Source: Variovorax sp. PCZ-1
GTDB lineage: Bacteria > Pseudomonadota > Gammaproteobacteria > Burkholderiales > Burkholderiaceae_C
Direction of reading: 5' to 3'
DNA: 64,000 nt
Assembly (NCBI RefSeq): GCF_018413605.1
Contig: NZ_JAHCDN010000002.1
Location: forward strand, 186,001 to 250,000
The notes under the pieces were generated by a model that was not told the origin of the DNA, did no database searches, and worked only from the letters and a program-made list of their open reading frames with translations. Shown here piece by piece: positions 45,963-54,582 of the stretch. Position 1 is the stretch's first letter. The number at the start of each line of letters is the position of its first letter. The position numbers were made by a program, and so were the translations under genes.

Positions 45963-46553
45963 TCAGGTTTTATTCTTAGGCACCCGCCCCATCAAGTAAA
46001 ACTCAGGATTGGGCATCATTCCGCTGAACGATGCCATGCGGTTGGATAGGCCAAAGAAGGCCGTGATCGCAGCAATATCCCAGGCATCTTCGTCGTTGAA
46101 ACCATGCGCATGCAAAGCCGAAAAGTCAGCATCATTGATTTGATCTGAATGCTGGCACACCTTCATCGCGAAATCCAGCATGGCTTTTTGGCGTGGCGAA
46201 ATCTCGGCTTTCAAATAATTCACAGCCACCTGATCGGCCACCAAAGGCTTCTTCTCATAAATCCGCAAAATCGCACCATGCGCGACCACGCAATACAGGC
46301 AATGATTCGCCGCGCTGGTGGTGGTAACGATCATTTCTCTATCACCCTTGGTGAGCCCTGATTCACGCCCGACTGTCTCGGGCACCATCAAGGCATCGTG
46401 ATACGCAAAAAATGCGCGCCACTCGGCGGGGCGACGGGCGAACGCGAGAAACACGTTCGGAATGAAACCGGCTTTTTCTTGCGTTTCAAGAATGCGAGCC
46501 TTGATGTCTTCGGGCAACGTGTTGAGGTCTGGGTGAGGGTATCGTGTATTCAT
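45963..46553 (-). CDS. Peroxidase-related / AhpD-like (CMD-family) protein
   Basis: The protein has 196 residues from ATG 46553 (MNTRYPHPDL). It has the AhpD-like fold with the redox-type motif CLYCVVAH (CxxC followed by H four residues on) near the middle, and C-terminal helices AWDIAAITAFFGLSNRMASF. Proteins like this are annotated as peroxidase-related or alkylhydroperoxidase-like; a role in peroxide reduction is likely but not proven. A longer reading from 46613 is possible but would overlap the divergent gene. Divergent to the next gene, also of the CMD superfamily. Confidence 0.88.
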   Translation of the reverse strand: MNTRYPHPDLNTLPEDIKARILETQEKAGFIPNVFLAFARRPAEWRAFFAYHDALMVPETVGRESGLTKGDREMIVTTTSAANHCLYCVVAHGAILRIYEKKPLVADQVAVNYLKAEISPRQKAMLDFAMKVCQHSDQINDADFSALHAHGFNDEDAWDIAAITAFFGLSNRMASFSGMMPNPEFYLMGRVPKNKT

Positions 46554-46587
46554 GATGGCATGATAGAAGTTTTTTGAAAGGTACACC

Positions 46588-46983
46588 ATGAGCAAGATTT
46601 CTCCCGAACCCAAAGGCGATCCGATTTATGACAAAGGCTTGGCACGTCGTAAGGCAGTGTTGGGTGAAGAGTATGTCAACGGCGCGTTTGCGCGCTCAAC
46701 AGACTTCACTGCGCCGCTGCAAGAGCTCGTTACGCTTCACGCTTGGGGCAACACATGGCAACGTGAAGGCATTTCCCTCAAAACACGAAGCATCGTGACG
46801 GTATCGATGTTGGTCGCCATGGGCAAGATGCATGAGCTGAAAATCCATGTGCGTGGCGCGCTCAATAACGGCGTCACACCCCAAGAGCTTCAAGAGATTT
46901 TTATGCACGCTAGCGTGTATTGCGGCTTTCCGGCGGCAGTAGATGCATTCCGTACGGCATCCGAAGTGATCGACGCGAAGTAA
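46588..46983 (+). CDS. Carboxymuconolactone decarboxylase family protein (PcaC-like)
   Basis: The protein has 131 residues. It is a single CMD domain: KAVLGEEYVNGAFARSTDFTAPLQELVTLHAWG, RSIVTVSMLVAMGKMHELKIHVRGALNNGVTPQELQEIFMHASVYCGFPAAVDAFR. The pattern fits PcaC (4-carboxymuconolactone decarboxylase), but no other protocatechuate-pathway genes are nearby, so a general CMD function is a safer label. Start ATG 46588, with AAAGG upstream. It is convergent with the acyltransferase gene, 6 bp away. Confidence 0.9.
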   Translation: MSKISPEPKGDPIYDKGLARRKAVLGEEYVNGAFARSTDFTAPLQELVTLHAWGNTWQREGISLKTRSIVTVSMLVAMGKMHELKIHVRGALNNGVTPQELQEIFMHASVYCGFPAAVDAFRTASEVIDAK

Positions 46984-46989
46984 AAGCCT

Positions 46990-47877
46990 TCAATAGAAAG
47001 ACGGCTCGCCTGGCGGGCGGGTCTTGAAGCGCTTGTGAACCCAGTAATACTGATCCGGCGCTTCTGTCACAAGCTCTTGTAGCTCGCGGTTCATTCTTAC
47101 GGTATCGGCACGCGCATCTCGCGTGGGGAATTGCTCCCATGGCGCAGAAAAATTCACTTCATAGCCCGTGCTTGTCATGGTGTTAGCGAGCGTGATGACT
47201 CGCGCTTTGCACAGCCGCGCAAAGCGCGAGAGTGAAGTCACTGTCGCGGCATTCACATCGAAGAATGGCACGAATTCTGCCCCATGGCTGCCGAAATCCA
47301 TGTCCGGCAGCAAATACAAAGCCTCGCCGGACTCCACCGCAGCAGCGATTTCTCGCACGCCTTCCATGCGCGCAAACAGTCGCAGGCCACCAAAGCGCTC
47401 TCGACCTTGTCTGATCCAATCGTCCACCACCTCATTACGCTGGCTAGAATAGATGCTGCACAGGGGGCGAAGCTGCTCTTTGGTGATGGCTACACCACCA
47501 GCGTCCAGTCCCACGAAATGCGGCGAGAAAAGCACCAAGCGTGGTTCTTCACGAAGGGCATTCACATCCCCGGTGATTTGCAAGCGCGTGGCCAATTGCG
47601 CACGCGTGCCATGCCAAAGCCAGCTTCGATCCAGCCAAGCTTGCGCAAAGCGCACGAAGACTTGGCGTTCAAGTGCGAGGCGCTGCTCGAGCGGCAACTT
47701 TGGAAAACAAAGAGAGAGGTTGGTACGCACGATTTTTCGGCGAGGCCAAACGAGTAGATACAGAACTTGCCCCAGTAGCCAGCCCATACCTCGAACAAAT
47801 GGCAGAGGCAGCGGTGCGATGAGGCGCATGAAGAGCACTCCACCATGGCTGAAGATACGCGACAGAAACTTCATCAT
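46990..47877 (-). CDS. LpxL/HtrB-type lipid A acyltransferase (second of a pair)
   Basis: The protein has 295 residues. It has an N-terminal membrane segment and the acyltransferase motif FSPHFVGLDAGG (HxxxxD), then YSSQRNEVVDDWIRQGRERFGG, YLLPDMDFG and FVPFFDVNAAT. The family transfers secondary acyl chains to lipid A precursors in the inner membrane. It starts one base after the overlap with the upstream acyltransferase (TGATG), so the two are coupled. Whether it acts as LpxL, LpxM or on another lipid cannot be told here. Confidence 0.88.
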   Translation of the reverse strand: MMKFLSRIFSHGGVLFMRLIAPLPLPFVRGMGWLLGQVLYLLVWPRRKIVRTNLSLCFPKLPLEQRLALERQVFVRFAQAWLDRSWLWHGTRAQLATRLQITGDVNALREEPRLVLFSPHFVGLDAGGVAITKEQLRPLCSIYSSQRNEVVDDWIRQGRERFGGLRLFARMEGVREIAAAVESGEALYLLPDMDFGSHGAEFVPFFDVNAATVTSLSRFARLCKARVITLANTMTSTGYEVNFSAPWEQFPTRDARADTVRMNRELQELVTEAPDQYYWVHKRFKTRPPGEPSFY

Positions 47878-48734
47878 CAGAGAGATCCTGGTGGCGACAG
47901 CATATCATCCGCGCGCGGTTGCTTGTAGCGCGCATAGCCCCACAGATATTGTTTGGGGCATTCGCGCACCAAACTTTCCATAGCGGCGTTGATTTGCGCT
48001 GCTGATTGCTCTGGTGTATCAGAAAGCTCTTTGGCGAATGGTCGCAGATGCACGCAATAGCCTTTGCCTCCGGGCAGACGCTCTCCCCAAGCGAGCAAGA
48101 TAGTGGCTCCAGTTTGCTTGACAAGTCGTGCTGGCAAGGTCATGCTGTAAGCGGGTTGGCCGAAGAATGAAGACCATACTCCCAAGCCAAGGGGCGGAAC
48201 TTGATCTGGCAAGATGCCAAGCGCCTGTCCACTGCGCAACGCTTTCACGAGGGTCTTCACGCCGGCAAGTGTGGCTGGCGCAGCAGTCAAGCCGGATCGA
48301 TGGCGCGATTGGCTCATCAAGCTTTGCAGCCAGGCTTTGCGAGCAGGACGGTAGAGCACCGTGATGGCTTTACCTTGGGGAGCGTAGCGTTGTGCATAGG
48401 CTTGCGCCGTGACTTCGAAGCAGCCCAAATGCGGTGTAAGAAATACGATGCCCTTACCACTGGCATGCGCTTCATCAATCAGCGATACACCATCCCATTG
48501 GATCGGCACAGGCGCTCCCCACCACAAGCGCGGCAGTTCGGCGACCATACGGCCTGCATGCGCTACTGAACCGCGTACTTGGGATGGTGTGTAACCAGCC
48601 AAGCGCGAATTCGTCGCAAAACGGCGGCGATAGGTGGGGGATAACATGTAAGCCAGCCAGCCCAGTGCTGCGCCTAAGCCATGCAGTAGAGGCAGCGGCA
48701 GGCCAGCGAGTGACTTGAACAGGGATTCCATCAA
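47877..48734 (-). CDS. LpxL/HtrB-type lipid A acyltransferase (first of a pair)
   Basis: The protein has 285 residues. Motifs: the N-terminal hydrophobic region (LPLPLLHGLGAALGWLAYMLSPTYRRR), the catalytic FLTPHLGCFEVTAQ (HxxxxE), TVLYRPARKAWLQ, LPDQVPPLGLGVWSSFFG and YLWGYARYK. The HxxxxE form is closer to classical LpxL/HtrB than the HxxxxD of its neighbour. It is divergent from metK, with a 146-bp gap holding both promoters; the AT-rich TTTGTTAAAATATTG at 48736-48751 is a candidate region. Confidence 0.9.
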   Translation of the reverse strand: MMESLFKSLAGLPLPLLHGLGAALGWLAYMLSPTYRRRFATNSRLAGYTPSQVRGSVAHAGRMVAELPRLWWGAPVPIQWDGVSLIDEAHASGKGIVFLTPHLGCFEVTAQAYAQRYAPQGKAITVLYRPARKAWLQSLMSQSRHRSGLTAAPATLAGVKTLVKALRSGQALGILPDQVPPLGLGVWSSFFGQPAYSMTLPARLVKQTGATILLAWGERLPGGKGYCVHLRPFAKELSDTPEQSAAQINAAMESLVRECPKQYLWGYARYKQPRADDMLSPPGSL

Positions 48735-48880
48735 ATTTGTTAAAATATTGTTGTCGCTGAGTTAAACCGAGCAACTTGCAGAGCGACGTTAAATCTATCT
48801 GCTAAAGCGTTCGCCAAGCACTCAAGAGCATTCAAGAGTTTGCGGCAACGCAGATTCATCAACATTGGAGTGTTACACAA

Positions 48881-50062
48881 ATGGCGAACGATTTTCTCTT
48901 TACCTCTGAATCCGTCTCAGAAGGCCATCCCGATAAGGTGGCTGATCAGATTTCTGATGCGATTCTGGACGCAATTTTCAAGCAAGACCCCCGCAGCCGC
49001 GTCGCTGCGGAAACGCTGTGCAACACCGGCCTCGTCGTTCTCGCTGGTGAGATCACCACCAACGCCAACGTCGATTACATCCAAACCGCGCGCGACACCA
49101 TTCAGCGTATCGGCTACGACAACACCGATTACGGTATTGACTACAAAGGCTGCGCCGTTATGGTCTGCTACGACAAGCAGAGCAATGACATCGCCCAAGG
49201 TGTGGACCACGCCTCTGATGACCACCTCAACATCGGCGCGGGCGACCAAGGCCTAATGTTTGGCTACGCATGCGATGAAACGCCAGACTTGATGCCAGCG
49301 CCGATTTACTACGCGCACCGCTTGGTCGAGCGCCAAGCCCAATTGCGCAAGAGCGGCAAGCTGCCCTTCCTGCGCCCTGACGCGAAGAGCCAAGTGACGA
49401 TGCGCTATGTGGACGGCAAGCCTCACAGCATCGATACCGTGGTGCTCTCCACGCAGCACGATCCCGATCAAAGCATCGACATGAAGACCCTCAAGCCCAG
49501 CTTTTACGAAGCTGTGATTGAAGAAATCATCAAGCCCGTGCTGCCCAAAGAGTGGCTGCAAAACACCAAATACCTGATCAACCCCACGGGTCGTTTCGTG
49601 GTGGGTGGCCCTCAGGGCGATTGCGGCCTGACTGGTCGCAAAATCATCGTAGACACCTACGGCGGCGCATGCCCGCACGGTGGCGGCGCGTTCTCCGGTA
49701 AAGATCCATCCAAAGTGGATCGCTCTGCCGCTTATGCTGCCCGCTATGTGGCGAAAAACGTGGTGGCGGCAGGCTTGGCCAAGCAATGCCAAGTGCAGGT
49801 GGCTTATGCGATTGGCGTGGCCAAGCCGATGAACATCACGGTGTATACCGAAGGCACTGGCGTTATATCTGACGACAAGCTGTCCGCTCTCGTGGCTGAG
49901 CATTTCGATCTGCGCCCGAAAGGCATCATCCAGATGCTCGATCTGCTGCGCCCGATCTATCAGAAGACGGCTGCTTATGGCCACTTCGGCCGTGATGAGC
50001 CGGAGTTCACTTGGGAGCGTACGGATCGCGCCGCAGCTCTGCGGAACGCAGCAGGCCTGTAA
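48881..50062 (+). CDS. metK: S-adenosylmethionine synthetase MetK
   Basis: The protein has 393 residues. It makes SAM from methionine and ATP. Motifs: [36 protein letters not shown], the ATP motif [12 protein letters not shown], the phosphate loop [23 protein letters not shown], and [13 protein letters not shown]. The length and motifs are standard. No known SAM or SAH riboswitch is recognisable in its 5' region. A strong terminator follows about 130 bp downstream. Confidence 0.98.
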   Translation: MANDFLFTSESVSEGHPDKVADQISDAILDAIFKQDPRSRVAAETLCNTGLVVLAGEITTNANVDYIQTARDTIQRIGYDNTDYGIDYKGCAVMVCYDKQSNDIAQGVDHASDDHLNIGAGDQGLMFGYACDETPDLMPAPIYYAHRLVERQAQLRKSGKLPFLRPDAKSQVTMRYVDGKPHSIDTVVLSTQHDPDQSIDMKTLKPSFYEAVIEEIIKPVLPKEWLQNTKYLINPTGRFVVGGPQGDCGLTGRKIIVDTYGGACPHGGGAFSGKDPSKVDRSAAYAARYVAKNVVAAGLAKQCQVQVAYAIGVAKPMNITVYTEGTGVISDDKLSALVAEHFDLRPKGIIQMLDLLRPIYQKTAAYGHFGRDEPEFTWERTDRAAALRNAAGL

Positions 50063-50190
50063 GGCTCGTTGCTCAGCAGCGAACTGCGGGCGGGGGAGCG
50101 CTCACCATCGGGAAGCGATGTGATGCGTTCACCACAAGGCTGCTGCACTTAAAGCGGCTGCTGGTCTGTAAGCTAGGTTTTTCCTATTCA

Positions 50191-50222
50191 AGAGCCCGCT
50201 TCATGCGGGCTTTTGTGTTTTT
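50191..50222 (+). terminator. Rho-independent terminator after metK
   Basis: AGCCCGC-TTCAT-GCGGGCT with a following TTTGTGTTTTTG. The 130 bp between the metK stop and this hairpin hold no gene I can support. Confidence 0.85.
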
Positions 50223-50299
50223 GTCTCCCTACTTCTGAGGATGAAGTTTCCCCAGCATTTGCTTACAGTGAGTTTTGATCCATTCACGAGGAGCTGTCG

Positions 50300-50944
50300 A
50301 TGAAAACTACACGAGGTCTTATTACTCTATGTGTGCTTGCCGGTCTATCGGCGCTGGCACAAGCGCAGAGTGTTCCAAAGATCAAAGACGGCGATAAATT
50401 GGCTGTTGATTTTTCGACCTATGACACCCGAGGCAGAGAGGTCTACGTCGCCAAGGTCGATAAGATCGATTCATCGGTCAGCATGCAAGAGAAAACCTAT
50501 ACCTGGACATCGCCTCTTTCAACCACGATCTATCAACGCGGTACGCATACGATCACAGATCGTGCGCCGCCAGGGGGTGCGATGCAAGAAGTTCCCGAAA
50601 AGCAGCGATTCAGCTGGTTTCCTGCAGGCGGGGATTTCAGCAAAGTGCAGAGTGGTTCAGTTGGAATTCACAATCAGCGTTGTGGCGAAGGTACTTTCAA
50701 ATATGAGGCTGCATCTGCACCAGTCAAGTTCAAAATCAGTATCGCTGGTCAAGCCTTAGAGTTGAATGGCCAAGAAGTCACGTTCAAAGGCAAATGGACC
50801 AACACCTGCGGCACGGGTGATCAAGTCATTCGCTATGTGTATTCTCCGGATCTTGATTATGTTGTGGAGCGCGATCTCAAGGTGTTTCAACCCAATGCAA
50901 TTTTGAGCACTGGGAACAACGTGAAAGTGACGGCGGTGAACTGA
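50300..50944 (+). CDS. Secreted protein of unknown function
   Basis: The protein has 214 residues. A Sec signal peptide (about 1-22) ends ALAQAQS. The mature part is beta-rich in character, with two cysteines (HNQRCGEG and NTCGTG) that could form a disulphide. I do not recognise the family. It has its own ribosome site (ACGAGGAGCTG) and is bounded by terminators on both sides, so it is probably a single-gene transcript. It lies between metK and the phn transporter with no clear functional link. Confidence 0.8.
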   Translation: MKTTRGLITLCVLAGLSALAQAQSVPKIKDGDKLAVDFSTYDTRGREVYVAKVDKIDSSVSMQEKTYTWTSPLSTTIYQRGTHTITDRAPPGGAMQEVPEKQRFSWFPAGGDFSKVQSGSVGIHNQRCGEGTFKYEAASAPVKFKISIAGQALELNGQEVTFKGKWTNTCGTGDQVIRYVYSPDLDYVVERDLKVFQPNAILSTGNNVKVTAVN

Positions 50945-50977
50945 AGCTATTGCTATCTGCGCGACTTTCCTCCGCAA

Positions 50978-51004
50978 AAACCCGCTTGACGCGGGTTTTT
51001 GTTT
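50978..51004 (+). terminator. Rho-independent terminator
   Basis: AAACCCGC-TTGAC-GCGGGTTT followed by TTGTTTTG. It ends the transcript of the secreted protein, just before phnD. Confidence 0.85.
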
Positions 51005-51010
51005 TGATGA

Positions 51011-51028
51011 CAGTCATGGTTTTGTCAT
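51011..51028 (+). promoter_or_regulatory. Candidate Pho box before phnD
   Basis: CAGTCAT-GGTT-TTGTCAT: two 7-base half sites, each one mismatch from CTGTCAT, spaced 11 bases start to start as in Pho boxes. It lies only 21 bases before the phnD ATG and next to a terminator, leaving little room for a standard -10 region. Tentative. Confidence 0.4.
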
Positions 51029-51048
51029 TCAAAAGATTCGGAGAAACC

Positions 51049-52002
51049 ATGAAAAAGTACATTCTCACAGCCTTGGCTGCAGTTGCCAGTTTGCTGGCCG
51101 TGAACGCGCAGGCTCAGGACGCTTGTCCTCATCGCGGTGATTTGGATGCGCTGTATTGCGATGCGAATAAAGATTTGCTCGCTGATGTGCCCAAAGATGC
51201 TTCCAAACTGAAGAATCCCTCCACACTGATCTTCACCTACACACCTGTGGAAGACCCTGCGAAGTACGAAAACATTTTCAAGCCTTTCACCGATTACCTC
51301 GGCCAATGCACAGGCAAGCGCGTTGTGTTCTTCCAAGTGCAAAACAATGCCGCGCAAATCGAAGCCATGCGCTCGGGGCGTTTGCATGTGGGTGGTTTCT
51401 CCACAGGCCCCACGGTGTTTGCCGTGAACAAAGCGGGTGCGATTCCGTTTGCTGTGAAGGGCGATGCCAAAGGCTATCAAGGCTACAACCTGATCACGAT
51501 TGTGAAGGCAAGTAGCCCGTTCAAAACCGTGGCAGATTTGAAGGGCAAGAAAGTGGCGCACACCTCGCCATCATCGAACTCTGGCCATCTTGCACCGCTC
51601 GCTCTCCTGCCTGCGCAAGGCTTGGCGCCTGGCAAAGATTACGAGATCAAATTCTCCGGTAAGCACGATCAATCCGTGCTCGGCGTGAACACGGGCGACT
51701 ACGACGCCGCGCATGTGGCCAGCGATGTCTTTGAGCGCATGGGTGATCGCGGGCAGATCAAGGAGGCAGATTTCCGCGTGCTCTATCGCAGCCAAATCTT
51801 CCCCACATCGAGCTTTGCCTATGCGCATGATCTCGCGCCCGAGCTGGCCACCAAGATGCTGAAATGTTTTGCAGACTATCGCTTCCCAGACGATATGAAA
51901 AAGAATTTTGATGGCGCGGATCGTTTCGTCGGCATCACCTATGCCAAAGATTGGGATGTGGTGCGCACAGTCGATAAAGCTGCTGAACAAGCGAAGAAGT
52001 GA
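51049..52002 (+). CDS. phnD: Phosphonate/phosphite ABC transporter binding protein PhnD
   Basis: The protein has 317 residues. The start is MKKYILTALAAVASLLAVNAQAQ (signal peptide), after GGAG. It shows the PhnD-family region FTYTPVEDPAKYENIFKPFTDYL, the binding-loop pattern AQIEAMRSGRLHVGGFSTGPTVFAV, KGKKVAHTSPSSNSGHLAP and the central HVASDVF. It delivers phosphonate, phosphite or a similar phosphorus compound to the PhnCE transporter. The set phnD-phnC-phnE-phnE is complete as a transporter, but no C-P lyase or ptxD genes are near. Confidence 0.93.
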   Translation: MKKYILTALAAVASLLAVNAQAQDACPHRGDLDALYCDANKDLLADVPKDASKLKNPSTLIFTYTPVEDPAKYENIFKPFTDYLGQCTGKRVVFFQVQNNAAQIEAMRSGRLHVGGFSTGPTVFAVNKAGAIPFAVKGDAKGYQGYNLITIVKASSPFKTVADLKGKKVAHTSPSSNSGHLAPLALLPAQGLAPGKDYEIKFSGKHDQSVLGVNTGDYDAAHVASDVFERMGDRGQIKEADFRVLYRSQIFPTSSFAYAHDLAPELATKMLKCFADYRFPDDMKKNFDGADRFVGITYAKDWDVVRTVDKAAEQAKK

Positions 52003-52014
52003 TTCGCCAACTTC

Positions 52015-52776
52015 ATGGCGACTTCACTTCATATCAAGGGACTGGTTAAAGAATACGTCCCAGGCAAACCTGTGCTCAAAGGCATTGATCTGCAATTCAA
52101 TGCCGCCCAACTCGTGGCCATTATCGGCCCGAGCGGTACAGGGAAATCGACCCTGATTCGCTGCATCAATCGTTTGGTGGAGCCCACCTCAGGCAGCATT
52201 GAACTAGATGGCAGTAATCTTGTGAACTTGCGCGGTGACGCACTGCGCGCCGCGCGCTCACGCATCGGCATGGTGTTTCAGGAATACAACCTCGTGGAAC
52301 GCCTCTCGGTGATGGAGAATTTGCTCACGGGTGTCTTGGGTCGCACGAGTGCTCTGAAAGCGTGGTTACGCAAATTCGATTCAGCAGATATTCAAAAAGC
52401 ATGGGAGACACTGGCGATTGTTGGTCTGCAAGATTTCGCTAACGCACGCGCTGATTCGCTCTCAGGTGGTCAGCGCCAGCGCGTGGGTATCTCGCGCGCC
52501 GTGATGCAATCGCCTTCGCTGCTACTCGCTGATGAGCCCACCAGCTCGCTCGATCCGAAGACTTCGGTAGAGATCATGGAGCTGTTGCGCAATGTGGGTG
52601 AGCAGCGCGGTATTCCAGTGATTGTGAACATGCACGATGTCGATCTGGCCAAACGCTTTGCTGCTCGCATCGTGGGCATGAGTGGTGGGCATGTGGTGTA
52701 TGACGGCGGCGCAGAGGGCTTGAATGATGAGGTGCTCAAGCAAATCTATGGTGGTGAATCATGGTTATCTGCGTGA
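52015..52776 (+). CDS. phnC: Phosphonate ABC transporter ATPase PhnC
   Basis: The protein has 253 residues. Walker [11 protein letters not shown] (~41-50), Q-loop [10 protein letters not shown], signature [14 protein letters not shown], Walker [14 protein letters not shown], and H-loop NMHDVD. The arrangement [16 protein letters not shown] between Q-loop and signature is typical of PhnC. It is 12 bp after phnD. The next gene is separated by 79 bp, most of it a repeat copy. Confidence 0.95.
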   Translation: MATSLHIKGLVKEYVPGKPVLKGIDLQFNAAQLVAIIGPSGTGKSTLIRCINRLVEPTSGSIELDGSNLVNLRGDALRAARSRIGMVFQEYNLVERLSVMENLLTGVLGRTSALKAWLRKFDSADIQKAWETLAIVGLQDFANARADSLSGGQRQRVGISRAVMQSPSLLLADEPTSSLDPKTSVEIMELLRNVGEQRGIPVIVNMHDVDLAKRFAARIVGMSGGHVVYDGGAEGLNDEVLKQIYGGESWLSA

Positions 52777-52792
52777 TGCCTCTGTCTGATTA

Positions 52793-52858
52793 CTATCAAA
52801 ATAGTAGCACTTTGCGCAGATTTTACGCCGCCGAAGTGCCATTTTCGCTTAAAAAATG
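52793..52858 (+). repeat. 66-bp interspersed repeat, copy 14 (reference copy; ends in the phnE start codon)
   Basis: CTATCAAAATAGTAGCACTT, TGCGCAGATTTTACGCCGCC, GAAGTGCCATTTTCGCTTAA, AAAATG. It lies between phnC and the first phnE and provides the phnE ATG at its end. Confidence 0.85.
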
Positions 52859-53644
52859 AGCGCTGTACCTGTACACATTCGCCCGTACCGCATGAGCACG
52901 CAAGCGCGCTGGGGCGCGCTCGTGCTCTTCATCATCTTTGCCTGGGCGCTCAGCCGCATTGATATTTCTTGGGCGCGTTTTCTGCTCGGTACAGAGAATG
53001 CTGCGAAGTTCGTCGGTCGCATGTTTCCGCCGATTTTTAATCCGCGTGATGAGCTGATCAAAGGTATGTGGGAGACAGTGCAGATCGCGATTTTGGCTTC
53101 TGCGCTTGGGTTGCTGCTTTCGCTTCCCGTGGGCTTGCTGGCTGCGCGCAATCTCATGCCCGCGTGGGTCACATGGCCTGTGCGTCTCTTCATTACGCTG
53201 TGCCGTACCTTTCATCCTGTGATCGTGGCGATTGTGTTTGTGAAAGCCGTGGGCTTTGGCGCACTCGCTGGCATTTTGGCTTTAACGGTGGCTTCGATTG
53301 GCTTCCTCGGCAAACTTTTCACCGAGGCGATTGAAGAAATCTCCATGAAGCAAATCGAGGCTGTGCGTGCCACGGGCGCGAGCTTTGCCAATGTGCTTAC
53401 TTTTGCCGTTGTGCCGCAGGTGATTTATCGCTTTATCGGCTTCATCGCCTATGAGGTGGACAGCAATTTGCGCAATTCCACCATGGTCGGTATCGTCGGC
53501 GCGGGCGGTATTGGCGGCACGCTGTTTGCCGCTTTCCAGCGATTTGACTATGATTTTGTATTGGGCATCGTGATATGCATCATCGCGCTCATCATGCTGG
53601 GCGAAGTGCTGCAAATCGCGGTGAAGAAAGTGTTTAAGCAATGA
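52856..53644 (+). CDS. phnE: Phosphonate ABC transporter permease PhnE (first)
   Basis: The protein has 262 residues and about six membrane helices. The inner-membrane transport signature is seen as EAIEEISMKQIEAVRATGASFANVLTFAVVPQ (EAA loop), with the C-terminal NSTMVGIVGAGGIGGTLF typical of PhnE. The start codon is the last triplet of a repeat copy and has no normal Shine-Dalgarno sequence; the next in-frame ATG is 12 codons later. It overlaps the second phnE by 4 bases. Confidence 0.94.
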   Translation: MSAVPVHIRPYRMSTQARWGALVLFIIFAWALSRIDISWARFLLGTENAAKFVGRMFPPIFNPRDELIKGMWETVQIAILASALGLLLSLPVGLLAARNLMPAWVTWPVRLFITLCRTFHPVIVAIVFVKAVGFGALAGILALTVASIGFLGKLFTEAIEEISMKQIEAVRATGASFANVLTFAVVPQVIYRFIGFIAYEVDSNLRNSTMVGIVGAGGIGGTLFAAFQRFDYDFVLGIVICIIALIMLGEVLQIAVKKVFKQ

Positions 53645-54465
53645 GCACTTCTTCAATCGATAAAGAATGGCAGCGCTTCACGCCGCAAGAGCGTTTGCAG
53701 CGTTTCACAGTTTATGCCTTGTGCCTGCTAGCGGTGGTCGTCTCGTTCAAAGCAGTGAACGTGATTCCTGAGTTCCTCTACGATGCCCACACACAGATGA
53801 AAGATCTGCTCGTGCGCATGTGGCCGATTGAATTCAAGTTTTACTACACGCCGCAAAACACCGGTGCGCAAACGGTACATCAAGCCTTGATGGATACCCT
53901 GGCGATTGCTTTCCTTTCTACGGCCTTAGGCATCTTGCTCGCCACGCCGATTGGCTTTCTCGCAGCAAGAAACATCAACAAAATCTGGTGGCTCAATGCG
54001 ATAGCCCGCTTCATCTTGGTGGCCACTCGCAGTATCTCCACCTTGCTCTGGGCGCTGTTCTTCGTGGCCATGTTTGGCCCCGGCGCGCTCGCGGGCACTT
54101 GCGCGATAGCCTTCCACAGCATCGGCTTCATTGGCAAGATGCTCTCTGAAGCGCTGGAAGAGAGCAACAAAGGCACGATAGAAGCGCTCACGGCCACGGG
54201 TGCGCCTTGGTACAGCCGCATCGTCTATGGCTATTGGCCGCAGGTGCAGCCAGCGTTTGCCTCCATCGCATTGTTCCGCTGGGATATCAATGTGCGTGAG
54301 AGCGCTGTGCTCGGTTTGGTAGGCGCGGGCGGTATCGGCATGGCACTCAATGCGGCCATCGATGTGTTTGAATGGGATCGCGTCGCGCTTGTGCTACTGG
54401 TGATCTTTTTGGTCGTCGTCGCTGCAGAAATTGTTGCAACGCAACTGAGAAAGCGTTTGATCTGA
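53641..54465 (+). CDS. phnE: Phosphonate ABC transporter permease PhnE (second)
   Basis: The protein has 274 residues and six predicted membrane helices. The EAA-type loop is EALEESNKGTIEALTATGAPWYSRIVYGYWPQ and the conserved ESAVLGLVGAGGIGMALN follows. It forms a heterodimer with the first PhnE, as in two-permease phosphonate or phosphite systems. It is longer at the N-terminus (about 90 residues before the core), with a periplasmic loop carrying FYYTPQNTGAQTVHQALMDTLAIA. It overlaps the first phnE by 4 bases and is the last gene of the unit. Confidence 0.94.
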   Translation: MSTSSIDKEWQRFTPQERLQRFTVYALCLLAVVVSFKAVNVIPEFLYDAHTQMKDLLVRMWPIEFKFYYTPQNTGAQTVHQALMDTLAIAFLSTALGILLATPIGFLAARNINKIWWLNAIARFILVATRSISTLLWALFFVAMFGPGALAGTCAIAFHSIGFIGKMLSEALEESNKGTIEALTATGAPWYSRIVYGYWPQVQPAFASIALFRWDINVRESAVLGLVGAGGIGMALNAAIDVFEWDRVALVLLVIFLVVVAAEIVATQLRKRLI

Positions 54466-54556
54466 GCCAGACCCGAACAAACATCACAAATTCCGAGTAT
54501 TTCTTGAGCTCCAGAATTTAAATCATGCCTTAGGTACACTAAGGCATTCATTTGCA

Positions 54557-54582
54557 CTATTTTTTGATTAGCACTCTTCATG
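54557..54582 (+). repeat. 66-bp interspersed repeat, copy 15 (partial, ends in the apbC start codon)
   Basis: CTATTTTTTGATTAGCACTC then TTCATG: the first ~21 bases of the element followed at once by the apbC ATG; the middle and right parts are missing. Confidence 0.5.

Noticed and set aside
48735-48880. Possible SAM-sensing riboswitch before metK
   Set aside because: I could not fit any known SAM-I, SAM-II or SAM/SAH pattern; the gap more simply holds divergent promoters.
50063-50190. Possible SAH riboswitch or small RNA after metK
   Set aside because: The region has GC-rich pairs, but the conserved SAH motif order is absent and no ahcY follows.
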